Below, in pieces: positions 62,389 through 64,000 of a DNA stretch of 64,000 nt (position 1 is the stretch's first letter; each line of letters starts with the position of its first letter). The translations under genes were made by a program, and so were the position numbers. Under the pieces are notes generated by a model that worked only from the letters and a program-made list of their open reading frames with translations, searched no databases and was not told the DNA's origin. The stretch comes from Runella slithyformis DSM 19594 (GTDB lineage: Bacteria > Bacteroidota > Bacteroidia > Cytophagales > Spirosomataceae): positions 5,159,001-5,223,000 of the forward strand of contig NC_015703.1 of NCBI RefSeq assembly GCF_000218895.1, written 5' to 3'.

Positions 62389-62805
62389 ATGAATCATTGG
62401 TTAGTAAAGTCGGAGCCTTTTGTGTATAGTTGGGAGGATTTTGAAAAAGCGGGAAGAAGCGTATGGGACGGTGTACGAAATTATCAGGCGCGCAATAACC
62501 TGAAAGCGATGCAAAAAGGCGATTGGGTGTTTTTTTACCACAGCAACGAAGGACTCGCCATCGTTGGGATAGCACGGGTTGACCGTGAGGCCTATCCCGA
62601 CCCAACCACCGACGACCCCCGTTGGGTAGTGGTAGAGCTGGTCCCGATTGAGAAGTTAAAACGACCTGTTACATTGCAGGAAATTAAGTCAGATAATAGA
62701 TTGCAGGAAATAGCGTTAATTAGGCAATCTCGTTTGTCGGTCATGCCGATCAAACGGGAAGAGTTTGACCTAATCTTAAGTTTTAGCAACGATGAAAACA
62801 CATAA
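62389..62805 (+). CDS. EVE domain protein
   Basis: 138 residues with the EVE (PUA-like, YTH-related) fold: MNHWLVKSEPFVYSWEDF, WDGVRNYQARNNLKAMQKGDWVFFYHSNEGLAIVGIARV, and PRWVVVELVPIEKL. EVE modules bind modified bases in nucleic acids. This is the usual short bacterial stand-alone type. The stop lies inside the next gene, which begins 14 bases before its end. Confidence 0.93.
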   Translation: MNHWLVKSEPFVYSWEDFEKAGRSVWDGVRNYQARNNLKAMQKGDWVFFYHSNEGLAIVGIARVDREAYPDPTTDDPRWVVVELVPIEKLKRPVTLQEIKSDNRLQEIALIRQSRLSVMPIKREEFDLILSFSNDENT

Positions 62806-64000
62806 TGAATCAATTGTGCATAGCCCTCAGCAGCAAGATCACTCTTTTGCCGTACTATGGGCTCGTGCTTTACGGCGCATCTATTCAACCTCTTTTTTGT
62901 ATTGCCTTTTAGTGACCGGTTTCGGCTTGTTCACTACTGAATTGAAGGCGCAGACCGTGAAACGGGTAGAGTTACCGACTCCGGGAGCCAATGAATCGTA
63001 CCATACGATCTCTTTGGGAGCCAAAGGGGTGGTATTGGTATCGCAGCTTTCCAAAAATACGTTTAACATTCAGAAACTCAATGTGGATCTGGACCGGGAC
63101 TGGTCGATCAACGGAACTATTGAAGATAACCTGGACTTTATTAAATCTTCGTACGATGGACAATCGATTTATCTTTTGTTTTCCCGCAGTCGTACGGACT
63201 TTTATCAGGTAGTAAAGGTCGGTATTGCCGGTTTTATGGAGACCTTTTACCTCACTTCAGTTGATCGTTTTCAAATCACGGATTTTCAGACGATCGGCTA
63301 TTCCGTTTTTATGGCGGGCACGGTACGGGATGAACCTATGTTGCTTTATACCAATCTGGCCTCCAAACAAAGTAAGATATTGCCCGGGGTAACCCAAGCC
63401 AACACCGTGATTCAGTCGGTAGATATTGATACTGTCCATCATTTAGTGAATGTTTGTTATGCCGCCCGCAAAGGACGTGAAATAAAGCTTATCTCGCGTA
63501 CCTATGATGAGTACGGGCAATCGGTAGGGCAGGTGATGGTATCGCCCGATCCTGATTATTCCCTACTCAACGGACGCCTCTTTATGCTCAATGATTCGAC
63601 CAAACTCATGATCGGGACATACGGTTTTCGCAATATGCAGGGAAACAACAACAGTGCGTCACAGGGATTGTTTTTGAGTAAGATCGTGTACGATGAAGTG
63701 GAATTTACCCAATACCACAGTTTTACGGATTTTAAGAACTTCTTCAATTTTATGAGCGAACGTGAACTTGAACGTATGCAGCGTAAGATTGAGCGTAAAA
63801 AAGAAAACGGCGATGATGTAAAACTCAATTATCGTTTACTGGTCCATGATATTATTGAGCAAAACGGTAATTATTTGATTTCCGGGGAGGTATTTTACCC
63901 TGAATACCGAAACAATACAAATGGAATGTATGGGATGAACTCATGGTGGGGCTCGCCGTTCATGTCGCCTTGGGGTATGGGAGGCATGGGAATGTTTCCT
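62792..64000 (+). CDS. Secreted protein, unknown family, partial (runs off the window)
   Basis: An open frame from the ATG at 62792 (M-K-T-H-N-E) to the window edge, 403 codons without a stop. A hydrophobic signal region about residues 36-53 (S-T-S-F-L-Y-C-L-L-V-T-G-F-G-L-F) ends in E-L-K-A-Q, suggesting a Sec signal with an unusually long N-region; a later start is possible. The rest shows repeated beta strands (LGAKGVVLVSQLS, YDGQSIYLLFSRS) and a Lys-rich helix (RMQRKIERKKENG). Near the end it becomes Met/Gly/Trp-rich (S-W-W-G-S-P-F-M-S-P-W-G-M-G). Overlaps the EVE gene stop by 14 bases, so translation may be coupled. Confidence 0.75.
   Translation, partial: MKTHNESIVHSPQQQDHSFAVLWARALRRIYSTSFLYCLLVTGFGLFTTELKAQTVKRVELPTPGANESYHTISLGAKGVVLVSQLSKNTFNIQKLNVDLDRDWSINGTIEDNLDFIKSSYDGQSIYLLFSRSRTDFYQVVKVGIAGFMETFYLTSVDRFQITDFQTIGYSVFMAGTVRDEPMLLYTNLASKQSKILPGVTQANTVIQSVDIDTVHHLVNVCYAARKGREIKLISRTYDEYGQSVGQVMVSPDPDYSLLNGRLFMLNDSTKLMIGTYGFRNMQGNNNSASQGLFLSKIVYDEVEFTQYHSFTDFKNFFNFMSERELERMQRKIERKKENGDDVKLNYRLLVHDIIEQNGNYLISGEVFYPEYRNNTNGMYGMNSWWGSPFMSPWGMGGMGMFP

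Noticed and set aside
1-64000. tRNA, rRNA, CRISPR arrays, prophage or integrated element ends
   Set aside because: I scanned for cloverleaf T-arm words, regularly spaced repeats and integrase or portal-like genes and found none; short RNAs could still be missed by eye.

Overview
The window looks like a chromosomal segment of a Bacteroidota bacterium, most likely from the Cytophagales (Spirosomataceae-like; the genus cannot be fixed from sequence alone). The reasons are a SusC/SusD pair, many secreted beta-propeller and amidohydrolase proteins, a Tat-type Gfo/Idh oxidoreductase, DUF1080, DUF983 and DUF4126 genes, A/T-rich ribosome entry regions instead of Shine-Dalgarno sequences, and several -7 elements of the Bacteroidota type TAnnTTTG. 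I saw no rRNA, tRNA or CRISPR array.

Layout. 1-718 is the start of an hsdM gene broken by an in-frame TAA. 0.8-8.6 kb holds a secreted beta-helix protein, an OBAP-like lipoprotein, a PQQ-type sugar dehydrogenase overlapping a six-bladed-propeller lipoprotein, a small membrane protein, a manganese catalase and a DsbA-like protein. 8.8-21.5 kb has two large paralogous PAS histidine kinases (the first frameshifted at a T7 run, the second lacking two PAS domains) flanking an Omp85-type barrel, an amidohydrolase, a cupredoxin/PVC-type propeller fusion and a set of very small genes. 21.6-24.5 kb is loose and partly degenerate: a transposase relic, an M14 peptidase relic, a short SSB and an orphan receiver domain.

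24.5-35.6 kb is a probable sugar-acid (gluconate) locus: a sugar dehydrogenase, a leftward susC-susD-gnd unit, and a rightward araC-gluconokinase pair. These could connect periplasmic sugar oxidation, outer-membrane uptake, phosphorylation and oxidative decarboxylation to ribulose 5-phosphate. 35.7-47.5 kb is mostly housekeeping (M16 peptidase, ispF, kdsA, rluD-type pseudouridine synthase, infC) with an AraC regulator, TPR and coiled-coil proteins. 48.2-49.8 kb is an AT-rich stand-alone ATPase with a DUF4435/TOPRIM-like C-terminus, a candidate defence gene. 49.8-64 kb has secreted carbohydrate-related proteins, a DEAD-box helicase, Fur, MogA, an AGE-family epimerase, a doubly nonsense-mutated relic, a cold-shock protein, ApbE, serine acetyltransferase, TetR, a peroxiredoxin, a ROK kinase, an EVE protein and a partial secreted protein.

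The most striking find is upstream of the serine acetyltransferase gene. A 23-codon ORF ending Gly-Cys-Cys-Cys-Cys-Phe-Leu-Cys is followed by a short A6G3 segment and then by a GC hairpin with a T-tract. The A4G3 part of that segment can pair with the terminator's own 5' arm. This has the architecture of a cysteine-responsive, ribosome-mediated transcription attenuator.
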